Below are positions 1 through 14,291 of a stretch of 64,000 nucleotides of DNA, in pieces. Origin of the DNA: Strongyloides papillosus (lineage: Eukaryota > Nematoda > Chromadorea > Rhabditida > Strongyloididae); the NCBI GenBank assembly GCA_005656395.1, contig SRSI01000044.1:930001-994000 (forward strand), read 5' to 3'. The translations under genes were made by a program, and so were the position numbers. Within the stretch, counting starts at the first letter, position 1, and each line of letters opens with the position of its first letter. The notes under the pieces are model-generated. The model searched no databases and was not told where the DNA came from. It was given only the letters and a program-made list of their open reading frames with translations.

Positions 1-3000
1 TTGAATTAAAGACTATTTAATCTTCCCTTTTTTAAATTTTATATTTCTTTAAAAAGTTTAATATAATAATGAGGATCATCTATCAAAATTATACTAAATT
101 TTTTTATTGAATTAAATTAATTTTAATGATATTTAATTGGTATGAAATAGTATTTCTTTTTAAACTTTATTGTATATCAAAAACCTCTAAAAATTTTATT
201 ACTCTACCAGAAAGTTATTAAATTGTATTTTACAAAAATATTTCCACCACTACTTTTTTTAAACTTTCATTTGATATTTATAATAAAAGAAAAATAATTC
301 ACTTTTAAAAATCTTAATTTTATATGATCATTAAATTTGAGAGTATTTTTAATTAACTTATAAACATAATTTGTTAAAAAAACTACTTTTATTATGTTCC
401 AATATATTTATCTTTTTAATAAAATTATCTATTATAAATCAAAGATAGAGTGAAAAAAAACTTTTCCATAACATAGGAATAACGTTATAGTGATCATTTC
501 ACATAGTTTAATACATTAAAATTACTTGTAACTACTATAATTTTACAGCAAAAAAAAACTCATTAATTTTTTAAATTGACTGACCTACATACTTTTTTTG
601 AAAGCATTTTTTGTCTTCAAATCTCTTACAGTTTTATGTTATATCACTACTAATTAAATATATAAATTTTTTTCCTTACAAAAATACATATATCGAAAAT
701 ATGGAGTGAGAAGGGTTATCTTTACATTTCCCTAAAGCGAATTTCATACTTACAATCATTTTTATATTTTTTATTCCTTAATACATATTTATTTTATACA
801 ACAACCTTAGCACTTGTCATTTGATACTAAAACTGATAGCATTTTTATTACAGTGTGGAGATAAAATCACTCTCCTAAAAGTACTTCAAACTATATATCC
901 AATTTCTTGAGGATTTTTATGTGTAAGATTTAAATTAAAAATTTTTTATTCTTCTTTAAACTATTGTATTAACTACAATTTCCATAAACTTTTTTTAATA
1001 AATTATTTATAAGATTCTAATTATATGATTATAAATATTTATTTTTAGTAATCACTTTTATTTTCAAAAATATACTATTCATTATCTGCACGTTTTAATT
1101 ATGTTTTGAGAATAAATAATCTCCTCTAAGTATTAAGTAGTTGAAAAGAATTTACCTACACCAAAAAAGGACTCTTCATGTTTGAGAGTGTATTAAAATT
1201 TCTTCTTATACAATTACATAACATTTTATATACTCATAAAAATGATCATTGATAGTATTACATAACTTTTTACTATTCTTTTTATATACTTTGTTAATTA
1301 CCTTTCCACCTTTGTACAGTAAAACTACTAATCCACTATATTTATCTATCTTATGTAAAGAATGAAAAAAGGGAGTTTCGCTTTCTTTTTGATTAAATTT
1401 ATTAGAATAGCATAAGATATAATATGTATGTTTTTATAGTATTAATAATAATATTAGAATCTTTTCATTGAACCGTCCACACCCATTAGTAGTTTATTTG
1501 ATGATGATAGTATATTATTATTAGCAGTTAGTGTTATATTATTCGTTTACTTTTATGACATATAAACAATAAATATTTTACTATTGGAAAATTAAGTCAA
1601 TGAAAACATAAGGTTCCACTTTTGAACCGTTAAATATATATCACTAACTTTTATACATTTATCTCTTTTGTTCCTCAATTTACCAAATAATTTCATTATA
1701 CAAAATCTCTTTTTGATCACTTTTGTAGTATAAAACTTAAATTGAATTGTTACCATTTCAATTTAATTTATTACCTTTTTGATATTAAAACTTTTACCAA
1801 ATCATTTTAATTTATTTAATCTATAATTAAAATTTCTTTAAACCCAAATACTTTTATTATTATTAAAGTAGTATTATTAAATTAAAAATTATTATCAAAG
1901 TATACATATTATAATTAGTATTATTATCATCATCATTTAACATTTAATGATATATCTATTTTTTTTCATATTTATTAATGATAAAATATTAAGAATTATT
2001 GATATGATATATAACATTTTTAACACCTTAAACTAATTATTTATGATTAATCTTCTGCTATTGAATACAAATTTATCTGTCACAATTAGAACAATACTAA
2101 CCTTCATATATTTTTCAATGACACTACCACAAAAAAATTTATGTTTCCTTTTATTTTAACTCAATTTCTGTAATGTAATCACTTTATTTTAAAAGTTTAT
2201 AGTACATTAGTTAACAAAAATAATAAAAAAGAATCTTAAATGATCAACAAAGTTTATGTTTGGATATCATTATATCATAATAAAAAAGTTTATTTCCCCT
2301 CTATTTATTTATAATGATTATTTAAAAATTATTAAAATCAAAGAAAAAAGATAGTCAATTGAAAATTTATACTCCTATTAAATTAACTTTTTCACTAAAA
2401 ATTTTAAGTTGATATATGTCTTTCAATATAATAATCTAAAAGATAACAGTTAAAAATATAAAAATTTTATTTCATCCATCAAAATTATTTTAAAATATCT
2501 TTGAGTAAATATATCAACTAATATCTATATTGTAAAGTATAAATATATAAAATGTTTTTACCTTCATTAAAACCACAATATTACCTCTGGATGTGAAGTG
2601 ATATTAAAATATATTACATGGTATTCTTTTTTAATATTTAGCAGATGTGATAGATTTTATAATAATCACAGTCTCCTATATATTTCCCCTCTCCATCTGT
2701 GAACCACAAATTAGTAAATGTGAAATATATATATAAATTCATAAATATGCAATTTTATTGTGAAAGCATTAATTCTACTACTTGTTTACGTATTCTTTTT
2801 GGCAAAAGTAAGAAATAGATAATGTAATTATTATCAGATGATTGACATAGGTGAACTTTAATAGTTCGCAGCTTTAAATACTCCTCTCCCTTATTTTTTT
2901 ATCTTTAATTACATAATTTTTCTTTTTTATATCATCATCTAAAATGTATTCTTATTCTCTTATAACAAACATACACCTTCTAATTTAAACTTCATCCATC

Positions 3001-6000
3001 ATTATTTATTGATGTTACTTGATAGTATCCATAATTAGCATAACAATGTAAACATTTAAACTCAAATCAATCATTTGAATAGGTTGTGTTACTAATACGT
3101 TCTAACTATACAATTTATTTTTTTTGTATTTCGCCATAAATAATTATACATAAACAATAGTTTAAACTTTTCAAATCATATTTCATATATTTTATTTAAA
3201 AACACATATGTAAGTATTTGGTACCATAAAATACATATATTTTAGTAGATCCTTTTAATAATTAATAAAATACCATATATATATTTTTTGTCACATTTAT
3301 TGCATAAAATAAAATATTTGTTATTTAATATTCTATTTATCAAGAGTATAACTTATCTTAAATTTGTATTTTTAACAATTAATTTTCCACTTCTAATACA
3401 TAAAATATCCTTTCTTTAATTTATAACTATTTTTATGTACATATAAAAAGTTTAGTAACAAAAATATACATATTATCCTTATTCAGATACTATATTCATT
3501 TTTACTACTCCCAAATACTTTACCCTTGATTTTTGTCAACTACTAACCCACTATATCAAAAGACAAAATTCAATTTCCTTCAATACAAATTAGTTTTTAT
3601 AAAAATTAAAAATTTTTACATCTATCCTTATTAATCACCACCAGGAATTACCATTTACAGTCCTCCTTTTTCATCTCCTTGTTAAAAAGAATAAAAATTA
3701 AGATGATACCAACCTAATTTATCATTTTCTTATTTTCTTTCTACTTTTCACATCGTCAATTCTTTAAATAATGAATCCCATGAGTTATATATATTGTTTC
3801 ATCATCCAACAAATATTTATTCAATCAAATAAAACTAAAAATTCATTAAATTCTCCCTTGGTGACAAAAGTTTTGTCCTTATTATTTTTGTAGTTGTAGT
3901 ATGACAACAACATATATACAAAAGACTATTCCTGACATCTATGAATATATATCTTTATATAAATTTTGATATCACTTTTATATAAACTTATTTTTATATC
4001 AATTCAATTTACCAAAATATAATATGATTTTGTTGTTTAAATTTCCTTATCTATATGACCTTTTACTATCAATTTTATTAATGTTTGCCAATTCCTCCTA
4101 ATACCTTTTCCTTTTTTATAAATAATTCTCAAATTAAATTCCTGTAATATATTGATATGATTATCTTTTAATATCAAAAGGAACAACGCCACAATCATTT
4201 TAAAAGATGGAAAAAAAAGATTTTGACATGGTAATTAAGTTATTTTTATTAGGAATCATAAATCTTATTTCTTTTGATTATCAAATACCCTACTATTTTA
4301 TTGTTTTCTTTTTTTATTACAATTATTATTTTTATAAATACACCTCCCTCCATCAAATCACCATATTTTTTGACCTTTTACTCTCATTCTCCCATAAATT
4401 ACATATATATATATCAAACATATTTATTTTTTTATCATTATATAAATTTAACAATTTTTTATTACTCCTGTTATTTTAATTAAATCATAAAAAATACAAA
4501 AATTGTACAGGTATAATTTTTATTACTTAATCATAAACATTTTTATGAAACTTAATTTATTAAAATATTTATTTAGGTGTTATAGTAAAAATTGCACATA
4601 TAATTTAAATAAATCAAAAGTTATTGTGTTAAGTAAAAGTAAATATAATTTTTATGATGGGGAGATAAATTATTATTACTTATTTGAATATTAATAGAAA
4701 GTGCCTTCAAAACATTTTACACTTTACTTCCTATTTATAGTAAGGAAATATCATGATACGGTTAATGATACATAGAACATCTGTCGAATATGTATTAAAA
4801 TATGTTTCATTTTCATTGTTTTTATTCCTTCAATCTATTCTATCTTTCTTCTCTATCTTCATCATCCTTCTTCCTATACAATTTATTAAAACATTTGATA
4901 GGTCTTACTTAGGAGAAGACAGATTTAGTTTGTTTAATCTAGCTATCATAATTATTTCTTTTTCATATCCTTAAGACGGTTCTTAAACTAATCTTGAAGG
5001 TATCTTATGTTTAGGGTATTTTTATAAACACACTTCATGTATTCATTTTTAACATTCCATGTTTTATCTATTTAACTTCCTTCAATTACATATTATATGA
5101 AGAACACTTCATTTTAATTATTCAGCTGATCATCTACTATCTTTCCCCTTCTACAAATCCCTCAATTTGAAGAGGTGAAAAAAATAAGGCTTTAAAAAAT
5201 GAATATAATTTAAGTGGTGTTTACTTTTGTTATTTTAATATCGCCATCTGAGATGTTAAGTTGTTGAGATGAGAGATAGAAAAGATTACACCTTTTTTCA
5301 TATAGATCACTCTTTTTTATATATCATTAATGGACAGTTGCCTTTTTTAATCACTTATTTAATAATTATAATTTTATATTCCTCCATCTATTACATTTTT
5401 TGATATTCGTATCATCTTAAAACAACTTATAATTATTATATTACTAATATCAATTATAATTACAGAAAAAAAAATTGTAGAAAAAATATCACATTTGGTA
5501 TATTTTAACAAATGATCTTTTTATCATCATCCTTTATTTAATAATGAGACATTAAAATATATAATAATTATTAGAATAATGGTTCTTTATGTTTTAATAT
5601 ATTACAATTGATTTGTCTCATTATTATTAAGCTTAACTCTTAAAATTATTAATACTTCCCTTGAGAATTTTTGTTAAAGTGATGGTGTATAGGAGGAAGA
5701 GGAAAATGAGACAGGATGATGAAGGAAAGTTAAAATAGACTTATTTTGATTTTTAAATGATTTCTTGACAAATATTGTCATCACTATAACTCTCCTCCAA
5801 TAACATAGTACATTTCATCAAAAAGACATCAATCCCCAACAGGATGGTTGTTATTAATAAATATATATAATACCTTTGTTACATTATAATATATTTATTC
5901 TTTAGAAGGCCAATCATTTATAGATAGATCTTGAAAAATTATTAAGGATAATAGGAGTAAAATTTAATTTTATACTACACACACATACAAACAAACACTC

Positions 6001-6531
6001 CCTATAACTCCCCTCTGTCAATCTCTGTTCAATTTTCAAAGATAATTATTATTGAAAAGTTAATTATTTTTATAGAAAGATGATATCCTTAACAATTACT
6101 CACAATTTATAATAAATGTAAAAAATTTAGATTTAAACTATTAAAAACATCAATCATATTAGTTGTCTTTTAGGCAAAATTACTATTGTCAATCTTTTAA
6201 CACCCTAATTTATAAAATATAATTAGCGGTTCAATGTGATGTCGTTAGGTATTTATAGGAGGATAACATTTTACTAATTAAATATCTTAAGTCTTTATTT
6301 GTTCTTTTTATCTTACAGTCAGAAGAGAACAGGGAAAGACGATTTACTTATTATTATACCTAAAAGATTTTATGACTTTCTCATTAGTAATCTTTTTATA
6401 CTTTTTAGATTATATTTTTTTACAATAAGATTAAACTAATTATAATATTGAAAAAACAGACAAACCATAAAAAGTTTTCATTATTTGTAACTTTTGTTTT
6501 CTACTTATTGAATAATTTATACTCTTAATAT
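1..6531. other. AT-rich gene-free stretch
   Basis: No coding exon could be supported here. The longest open frames (for example around 4207-4974) are low-complexity Phe/Ile/Tyr/Leu strings of the kind that AT-rich DNA gives by chance, with no acceptor or family resemblance. At about 6320 a good acceptor (TCTTACAG) precedes some 40 bp of mixed sequence and may mark 5' UTR of the Prickle gene. The 5' regulatory region of that gene must lie here, but no specific element was recognised. Confidence 0.6.
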
Positions 6532-8489
6532 ATGATGGCTGGTGTATGTTCTGCTGGAGCTGCTTCACTTGTCAGGATTTATGCAGATAATCGGGCTCAA
6601 AATAATAGTGATGATGATTCTGGATGTTCTTTGGAGGAGTATGTTTGGGTACCAGAAGGCGTTCAACCAGATATGGTATGTTATCTTCCTATATAAATAA
6701 ATGTATCTTAATTGAAATGTAACAATAATAACTATTAAAAATGTAGATAGATATGTATAATTTATTTTATTATTACATATCATTCATTAAATATTACAAT
6801 TATTAATTTATTTAATTATAGATTCATATGTATTTCTCATCACTTCCCGATAATCGTATTCCATATGCTAATTCTCCTGGTGAGAAATGGCGTAATGAAC
6901 AACTTATATACCAAAATCCACCACAAGATTCACATGCAAAATATTGTGGTTATTTATCATTGTCAGAGGAACGAGAATTACAAAGCTTTGTAGAAAGGAG
7001 AGAAGATGAATGTTTAGGGAGGGGGATTGTAGCATTTGTCCCAAATATCAACTCATCACCATTAAAATGTCATTTTTGTAAAGGAAATTTTAAGAAAAAT
7101 GAAATTGCTATAAAAGCAACTAATTTTGATAAAAATATTTTTTGGCATCCTAAATGTTTTCAATGTAATCATTGTGAAGAATTATTAGTTGATTTAGTTT
7201 ATTATAAATATGAACAGAATATTTATTGTGGGAGACATCATGCTGAGTTATTTAAACCACGGTGTTCAAAATGTGATGAGGTAATTTATAAATAAAAAAC
7301 TAACTTTATAATAATCCATTTTTTTAAGCTTATATTTTCATATGAATGTACAGAAGCCGAAGGTTATGTATGGCATATGAAACATTTTATATGTGTCTCA
7401 TGTGATTGTCAGTTAGGTGGACAGAAGTATTTAATGAAGGATGAACAACCCTTTTGTATACCTTGTTATAATAATTCATATAACTTAATTACCTGTAATA
7501 CATGTCAAAAAGAAATAATCTCTGACAAACCGCACATCACACAAAGTACCTTTCATTGGCATGCTGATGAGAGATGTTTTTGTTGTAGTGTATGTGACAA
7601 AAATCTTTTAGGGAAACGATATACTTTTGTTAATTCTCAATTATTTTGTGAAAGGGAAGCATGCCGTAGGATGGAACGTGCTATGTCACAACAATCATCA
7701 TCGAGTGTACCCTCATTACTATCTAATGGTCATTCTGGAGGCACTAAAAGTAAAAATTCTAATGAATCTTCACCTAATCTACAAAATCATAATTTAACAT
7801 TCGATAGTCAAGCATCAACTGTTAGTATTAAAAGTTCAAAATCATTACCATCATCAAAGCTTAAACAGGTAGTGGTGAAGACTGAAGAGGAAAATAACGG
7901 AACAGATGGTGGAGGTGAAAATATTTATGAAACATTATTGCCATGTTCCTCTTCCAATTCATCATCTCGTGGATCATTAATTTACCCTAGTTCAGTGACC
8001 TATTGTAATTATTATGTTAGTGAAAAAAATTATCCTCCTCAACCACCAATATCAAGTCATCCCACCAAACAAGGTGTACGTTTTATTGAAGATACTAAGA
8101 GTCATCCTAAAAATACTAAACAACCAAATGTTGTCAAAGTTAGTAATAAAAAGTACGATCATCCAAAGGTTGTAGGAGAGGAGAATCATTATGACAATGA
8201 TCCAACTCTTGATTATTGTTCCTCTTCTGACAGTGATCCAGATGATGAGTACCTTACAAATTACCTAGCAGTATCAATGGATACATGTAAAATTTCTCCA
8301 AAAGGGCATCCCAAATTTAATATAACGCAACATCCATATAACAATCCATTTATAAAGATGGAAATGTATGATAAACAAAAAGTGTTAACAAAGCAAATAA
8401 GCAAATCATCATATAATGTTCCAACAAATGTTATTAAACCAAAAAAGGCTAAAAAGAAAAATTCAGGAAGAAGTTGTATTGTTTCTTAA
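6532..8489 (+). CDS. prkl-1: Prickle-like PET and triple-LIM planar polarity protein
   Basis: Prickle is a cytoplasmic, membrane-tethered scaffold of planar cell polarity that binds Van Gogh/Strabismus. Three exons, 6532-6675, 6822-7280 and 7329-8489, all join in phase 0; the second intron is only 48 bp. The model gives 587 residues. A PET domain occupies about residues 35-130 ([31 protein letters not shown]). LIM1 starts at about 131 (CHFC ... HPKCFQC ... C), LIM2 at about 196 (CSKC, then across the splice [18 protein letters not shown]), and LIM3 at about 258 (CNTC ... HADERCFCC). A long Ser/Asn-rich tail follows and the protein ends CIVS, a CaaX prenylation signal as in fly and vertebrate Prickle. 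The start is the first of two consecutive ATGs; an extra upstream exon is possible. The absence of catalytic domains and the PET-LIM order exclude Testin, which lacks the CaaX end. Confidence 0.93.
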
Positions 8490-9983
8490 TTATTTTTATA
8501 TTTTTACTATAATATTATATTTAATTGAAGTAAAAGTTATTAATGCTTTTTTTGGTTGAAAATCATTTTTATCAAATAAAAGATATAATGTAATCAAATT
8601 TTTTTCAATTAACAATGTTTATTTTATTTTTGAAAAGGTCTTTTTGACTATGGTAATTTGATAAATTCCTACAAAGTTAAGTAATTTTAAAATGTCAAAT
8701 GATATATGTCTTTTTATTGTTACAAATCATTTGATTTTTATAATAGTTAATTTATGTTTTTTGGAGTACATATATTGACTTTTATTGATAACCAAAAAGA
8801 AAAGTAACCTAATGTATTTGCTTCGTAGTCCTGCTGATTTGTTATAAAAAATTAGTCGTAAATATGATTGCAAATCATTTTATTATCATTTATATCAATA
8901 AATTTTATGGTGAGTAAAATTATTAATCACTAAAAAAATATCTATAAAAATACTAAGAAAAAAAGGATGAAATTTTCTTTATTGTTCAATCTATCAATTG
9001 TAGAAAAGGTATTTGAAAAGATATATTGTATTAACCTTTATTTATTTGAATGAGTTGTTATGTGTATATTTATGTGAATGCATATGTGTGTCCTCACTCA
9101 CAATCAAGTCATAAAATTTTTTTTACTTACTTTACTTTTATAAATACATTTATTGTATCATTAAAATGAAGAGTTATTAATTTATTATATAGTTAGGTTA
9201 CTGGTATTTTTAAAAATATAATCTTGAATCGTAATGATAATAATTTTCTTACGTTACATTGTTAAGATTTAAATGTATTTTAGCAATTAAATATTCTAAA
9301 GAAATCATAATAATATGCATTTATATAATAAATAGATGGTAAATGTTTAGAAAAACTAATTGCTGACAAAAATGTTAGAATATAGACAGTCTTACATCTA
9401 ATATATATAATAATAATAATAATTCTTTTCTGTACAATAAATTATTTCCCTGTCTATATGTTTAAATGTTCACGCGCGCCTACTCTTTCCTCCTTTTTTC
9501 TCCATAGACTTTTATAACATATATACTCCTTTATTTTAATGTAAATATCTAAGTGTTATTCCTATTACAGGATCATCGGCATTATTGCGGTTCAATGTTT
9601 ATATGTGTGTTCTTGTGGTAAATTGTAAAAGTTAAAACCCTCTTTACTTTTATTAATTTAATTTCCCTTATTATTATTTTTAACTTTTGTATGATTCATT
9701 AAACATTTAAAATTAATGGCCATCTTAATATTATAAGGAGATATATCTTAAGATTTTGAACTTTCACATACATTGGCATTACTAATTTGACATTGTTTAT
9801 TCCTTTATTGGGTAAATTGTTCTAATGATTTATGTTAATCTTTAAATAAAATATGATTTTATCTATTTGTTGTTAGCATTAGATTATTTATATGTAAGAA
9901 TACTATTATTTTTAGATTTATTATTCTTCAATTTATTTTTATTATCCATTTTATTAACATTTAATAATATTTTTTCTGAAGAT
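8490..9983. other. intergenic, no gene seen
   Basis: About 1.5 kb between the Prickle and FRMD4-like genes, both on the plus strand. It holds short AT-rich tracts and a small TA/AAT run near 9400-9420. A TTTTTAG at about 9916 followed by in-frame sequence could be the spliced-leader or cis acceptor of the next gene. No coding exon is supported. Confidence 0.5.
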
Positions 9984-12900
9984 ATGTCCGATAAAGGTAG
10001 GAGGGCAGAAGTTGTACTAATAAATGGTTTTAAATTTGAAATAATATTAACAAAAAAACTAAAAGTTGAGGAGTTAATTATTTTGGCTGGTAATCAATGT
10101 CAAATTTATGAGCCAGATTTAAAATATTTTGGTATTGCATATGTTAATGAAAAGTAAGCATTTTAATTACATCACTTTTTCTATTTTTATCAATTATTTT
10201 CTATTCTACTCTATTCCATTAATTTTAGAGATCATTATATTTGGTTAAAGAGAGACAAAAAAGTAATTGATTGTGAACTTCCTGGCAATTGGTATATAAA
10301 TGAAAATATATTGAATCAAGATATATTATTACAATTTTATTTTGCTGTCAAATATTTTGTTCCTAATTTTATAACACTATCAAATCCTGGTTCGGCTATA
10401 ATGTTTTTTTTAGAAGCAAAATCATTATTTTTGAGGGGGTATTTGGATTTACCTATAGATAATTATAGTTATATGTATGCATTAATTCTCCAATATTATC
10501 GGGGTGATTATGTTAGTCATAACATGTATTCAGTCTTAAGTTTATCAATATATTTTCCTAAAAATATTCTAACAAAATTACAAATGACAGCAGAGGGTCT
10601 ACGTACCACAATTGGGTATGAATATCAAAAATTAATTGGTATGAGCAAAGGGGAGGCAGTTGTTAAATTTTTAACATTAGCAGAAAAATCATTTACATAC
10701 GGAAGTCGCCTTTATCATGTTAAGGATAAAAATAATACTAGTTATTTACTTGCAATTAATAATCGTGGAATATGTCAATATACTAATGATTTACAATTTA
10801 AACTAAGAAGAATATTTCATTGGAAGAATTTGGATAATTTCCATTACGTTGATCAACATTTTAATATTGAAGTAGAAACAAGTCCAAATAATCATCTTAT
10901 AGATGAGATTGATGCAAGTATAAATGATAATGTTTTAGGGGGAAATGACCATGATGGGAGATTATCAAGGTAGGATCATATAAAAGCTTTTAATTAATAT
11001 AAAGTAATTTATTTATAAATATTTTATAGTTCAATTAGAAATTCAATGGTAACTCCAATGGTTATAAAACAAAAATATAACTTTTTTTGTGAGTCATCAT
11101 CCCTATGTCGCGTACTTTGGGATGCTGCAGTCAATCAACATCAATTTTATTTAGATCAAATGTCTAATTCTAAAAATAAGGTATGTTTTATACAAATAAT
11201 ATACTTTTTATTTTTATCTTTATAAGTACACAAATGTTTTATTTTTTCCCAACCTTGAAATGATATATATGTATAATTAACTAGAATTGTTTCAAAATAC
11301 AATTAAGAAAATTAAAAGATGTACATTAAAGTTTTATTATTTTAGTATAAGTATATTTATATATAATTAAGCAATGGGAGATGATTAATTAACTAAATTT
11401 TTTCATAAAAATTTAATCATTCTTTAAACATGTATTAAATAATTTAATTTTAGAATTTGTTAATGAATTACAGTGAACACGATCAAAGTATTGAATCAGA
11501 TTTTAAGCATATAATCGAAAATATCAATGGAGTATTAACAAACAATATTCTTACACTATTTGCAAATAATGAAAGCAGTTCAAAAATGTCAACCCACAGG
11601 TAAGCTTTTATAATATATTCATGAAATAAACAAAAAAGTATCTGTTATATTAAAAGTGAGAGAGGTGAATTGAATATTAGTATTAACAAATTTTTTTCAG
11701 TAATTTTTTGTAGAACTTTATTCTTTTATATATGTAGGAGGTAATAAAATTTAAGATTACTTGTGTTATTTATAAAAGGTAAACATTTTTTTTGAAAAGA
11801 TATATAAGTAAATTGTTAATAAAAAGGTGATACTAATTTTATTTACTATCTATCTATTAACATTTTGTACTATATTTCACATTAAAAGTAGTATATCTAG
11901 TCAGTACTATTAACTTAGCTTTTGTTATCAGTGTGATAGGGAAAATTTCTTCAATAAAAGATATTAAAGTATTTAGTTAAACTATATAGAGACAGTCCTT
12001 TTATTATTATTACTATCTCTTCATTGATGTTCCTCTTTTTTACTATTTAGCAATTGAAGTTAAAGCTAAAAACTTTTGATGACTACAAAATTTTATAACT
12101 ACCTCAAAGAAGATAAGTATTGTTTAACAGTTAAAATGAGAAGAATTTATATTTTAAATATGAATATAAGTCAAATCAACAAACTGTGCGCAGAATATAG
12201 TTGTCAATCTGTATACATGAAATTATGATACTAAAAAGCATCAATATATTAATTTGCTATAGTCCTGCTTTTAGAAATATATTATTTTAATTCTTTATTT
12301 ACCTTAAATTATCATTTTAAAATATTAATTATAATATTTATTCTTATTTACAGTAATTTTTAAATCCACTGTTATTTTTATTTATAATTTGTTTATCACC
12401 CTATCGTCACTATATGCATCATATCTATGATAATTTAATTTTCTGAATATCTTTAATAATTAAAATTATTTTTATAGTCTTATGAGTAATCTAACAACTT
12501 CATCATTAAATGAAAGTGATTCGATGTCTGATGTTCGTATTATTGGTATTATAAACGGTTCTCAGAATACTGAAACAGAAGGTGAAAAAGAAAGAAGATT
12601 AAAGGCATATAAAGGATTAAAAGATAAAAAGAATAAACTTGAAGAGTTACTTTTACAAAAACTTGATGATTTAAAGTATATATGTATTGAAGAAGCAGAA
12701 TTGACAGGAGAATTACCAAAAGAAATTTATAGAACATTAGCTCCTGGTGAACCGGAACCAAAAATTAAGAAGAGAGTTGGAACAGCATTTAAATTATCAA
12801 ATGACATATTAAATAACGCAAATAAGGTATGTTTACTATTAACTATTTATTGTTATCAATATTTATTTAGAATGATACTGTTAATAAACTTGAGATGGAA

Positions 12901-14291
12901 ATTGATCTTCAGAGGAAGATAGTCGATGCTGCTAGTAGATTAGCTAGTGACAAAACAACCAATAAATCAGTTAGAAAGAAAAGGAGAAGGGATTTTGAGG
13001 CAGCAAGTCAGAAATTGAAAGGACTTGAATTAGGTTTACAGAAAATGCATATGGCAAGATCAAAACCAGATTTATCAAGTGTTGATTTTAGTAGACCAAG
13101 ATTTGGTAGTCATTTATGGCAAGGACACTCAGGAATGCCAAGATCATCAGAGAGTCTTAAATCACTAGTAACAAAATCATGTCCAACAACACCAAGAGGT
13201 TCATTGAGTGATTTAAGTTATTATAAAGACAATAGAACAACTTTTGGCATTGATACAACAGGAAATGTAAAAAGTATAACAAATGTTTCTGATAAATCAG
13301 AAAATGCATATTATAATTTATCAAATGCCTCCTCAGGTATCCATTATAACAATCATCAACAATATGATATGAAAAAAAGTTTTGGTATGACAAATAATAA
13401 TTCACCACCATCTATACCATCAAGGAGAGCAAATTCTATAGTGTCAATAAAACCAACAACATTTGTTAAAGGCTATTCACTTGATAATGAGAAGATAGAG
13501 GAACAATCTAAAAGTTACCATGACATTAATAATATACCAATGTAAGTATATAAATATAATTTAGATGTTTATATAAGTTTATTTTTAGATATGCAAATAT
13601 TGGATACCATACTTCTGCTCCATATATCAGTAGTTATCGACAAAGTCATTATCCTACACTTTTCGATCAACAAGTAGCAAGAAATAATAATAGGCAAGGG
13701 AGATCCAATTCAGTAACTCCTGCTAATGGTACTAAAAAAATACCTACTAATAACTCAGTTGCTGCTGCTGCATCAACACAAATGGGATTGATTGTTAAAC
13801 AAATAAGTCAATCATCTCTAATAAATGGTCCATATACAACACCGTCAAACTCACATTATAACTCTATATATAATAATACATCACCAATTGGTGCTGATAA
13901 ACATATAAATTGTAATAGTCCTGGAAATTCAACAACATACTTTAGCAGTAAAAATGACCAACACAATAGATTACCAATGAAGGATTCAAATGGAATTATG
14001 AAAAGTTCTGTAAATGGTACGGTGAATCAAGGTAAAGTTACAACATTTCCAGCAACATATGATAGAATTGGTAATTGTAAAGTCGCACCAGAAAGTACCA
14101 CATTAACAAAAGCAGGAGATAAACAACTATTATTTAAAAAAGAGGATTGGCGTAAGAATGCCTTTCAACTTCATAATCTAACAAATCAAAGAATCGAATC
14201 ATTATTAAATTCATATCGTAACGATCCAGTTAATGGAAATAATATGAAAGATGATTTGTCAAACAAAAGTTCAACTGCAACAATTGTTTAA
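9984..14291 (+). CDS. FERM domain protein of FRMD4A/B type with CUPID segment
   Basis: Seven exons close exactly in phase: 9984-10153, 10229-10969, 11030-11180, 11454-11599, 12478-12826, 12871-13541, 13589-14291 (976 residues). Exons 1-4 encode the FERM module: F1 (VVLINGFKFEIIL), F2 (LQFYFAVKYFVPN, LRGYLDLP, AALILQYY-like ALILQYYRGDY) and the F3 lobe ending SSLCRVLWDAAVNQHQFYLDQ, which is diagnostic of the FRMD4 group. Exons 5-6 carry the cytohesin-binding CUPID (DUF3338) segment at about residues 445-570: LEELLLQKLDDLKYIC, EEAELTGELPKE, RVGTAFKLS, then a basic KKRRRDFEAASQKL helix. The rest is Ser/Asn-rich and probably disordered, ending TATIV, which fits a class I PDZ ligand (T-x-V). In vertebrates this family links Par3, cytohesin and Arf6 at epithelial junctions; the same role here is inference. 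An in-frame hydrophobic stretch upstream of the chosen ATG was not included, because the first conserved residues follow MSDKG. Confidence 0.88.

Noticed and set aside
4207..4974. Four open frames of 63-90 codons on the plus strand
   Set aside because: Phe/Tyr/Ile-rich low complexity, overlapping each other, no acceptor, no domain; lengths expected by chance.
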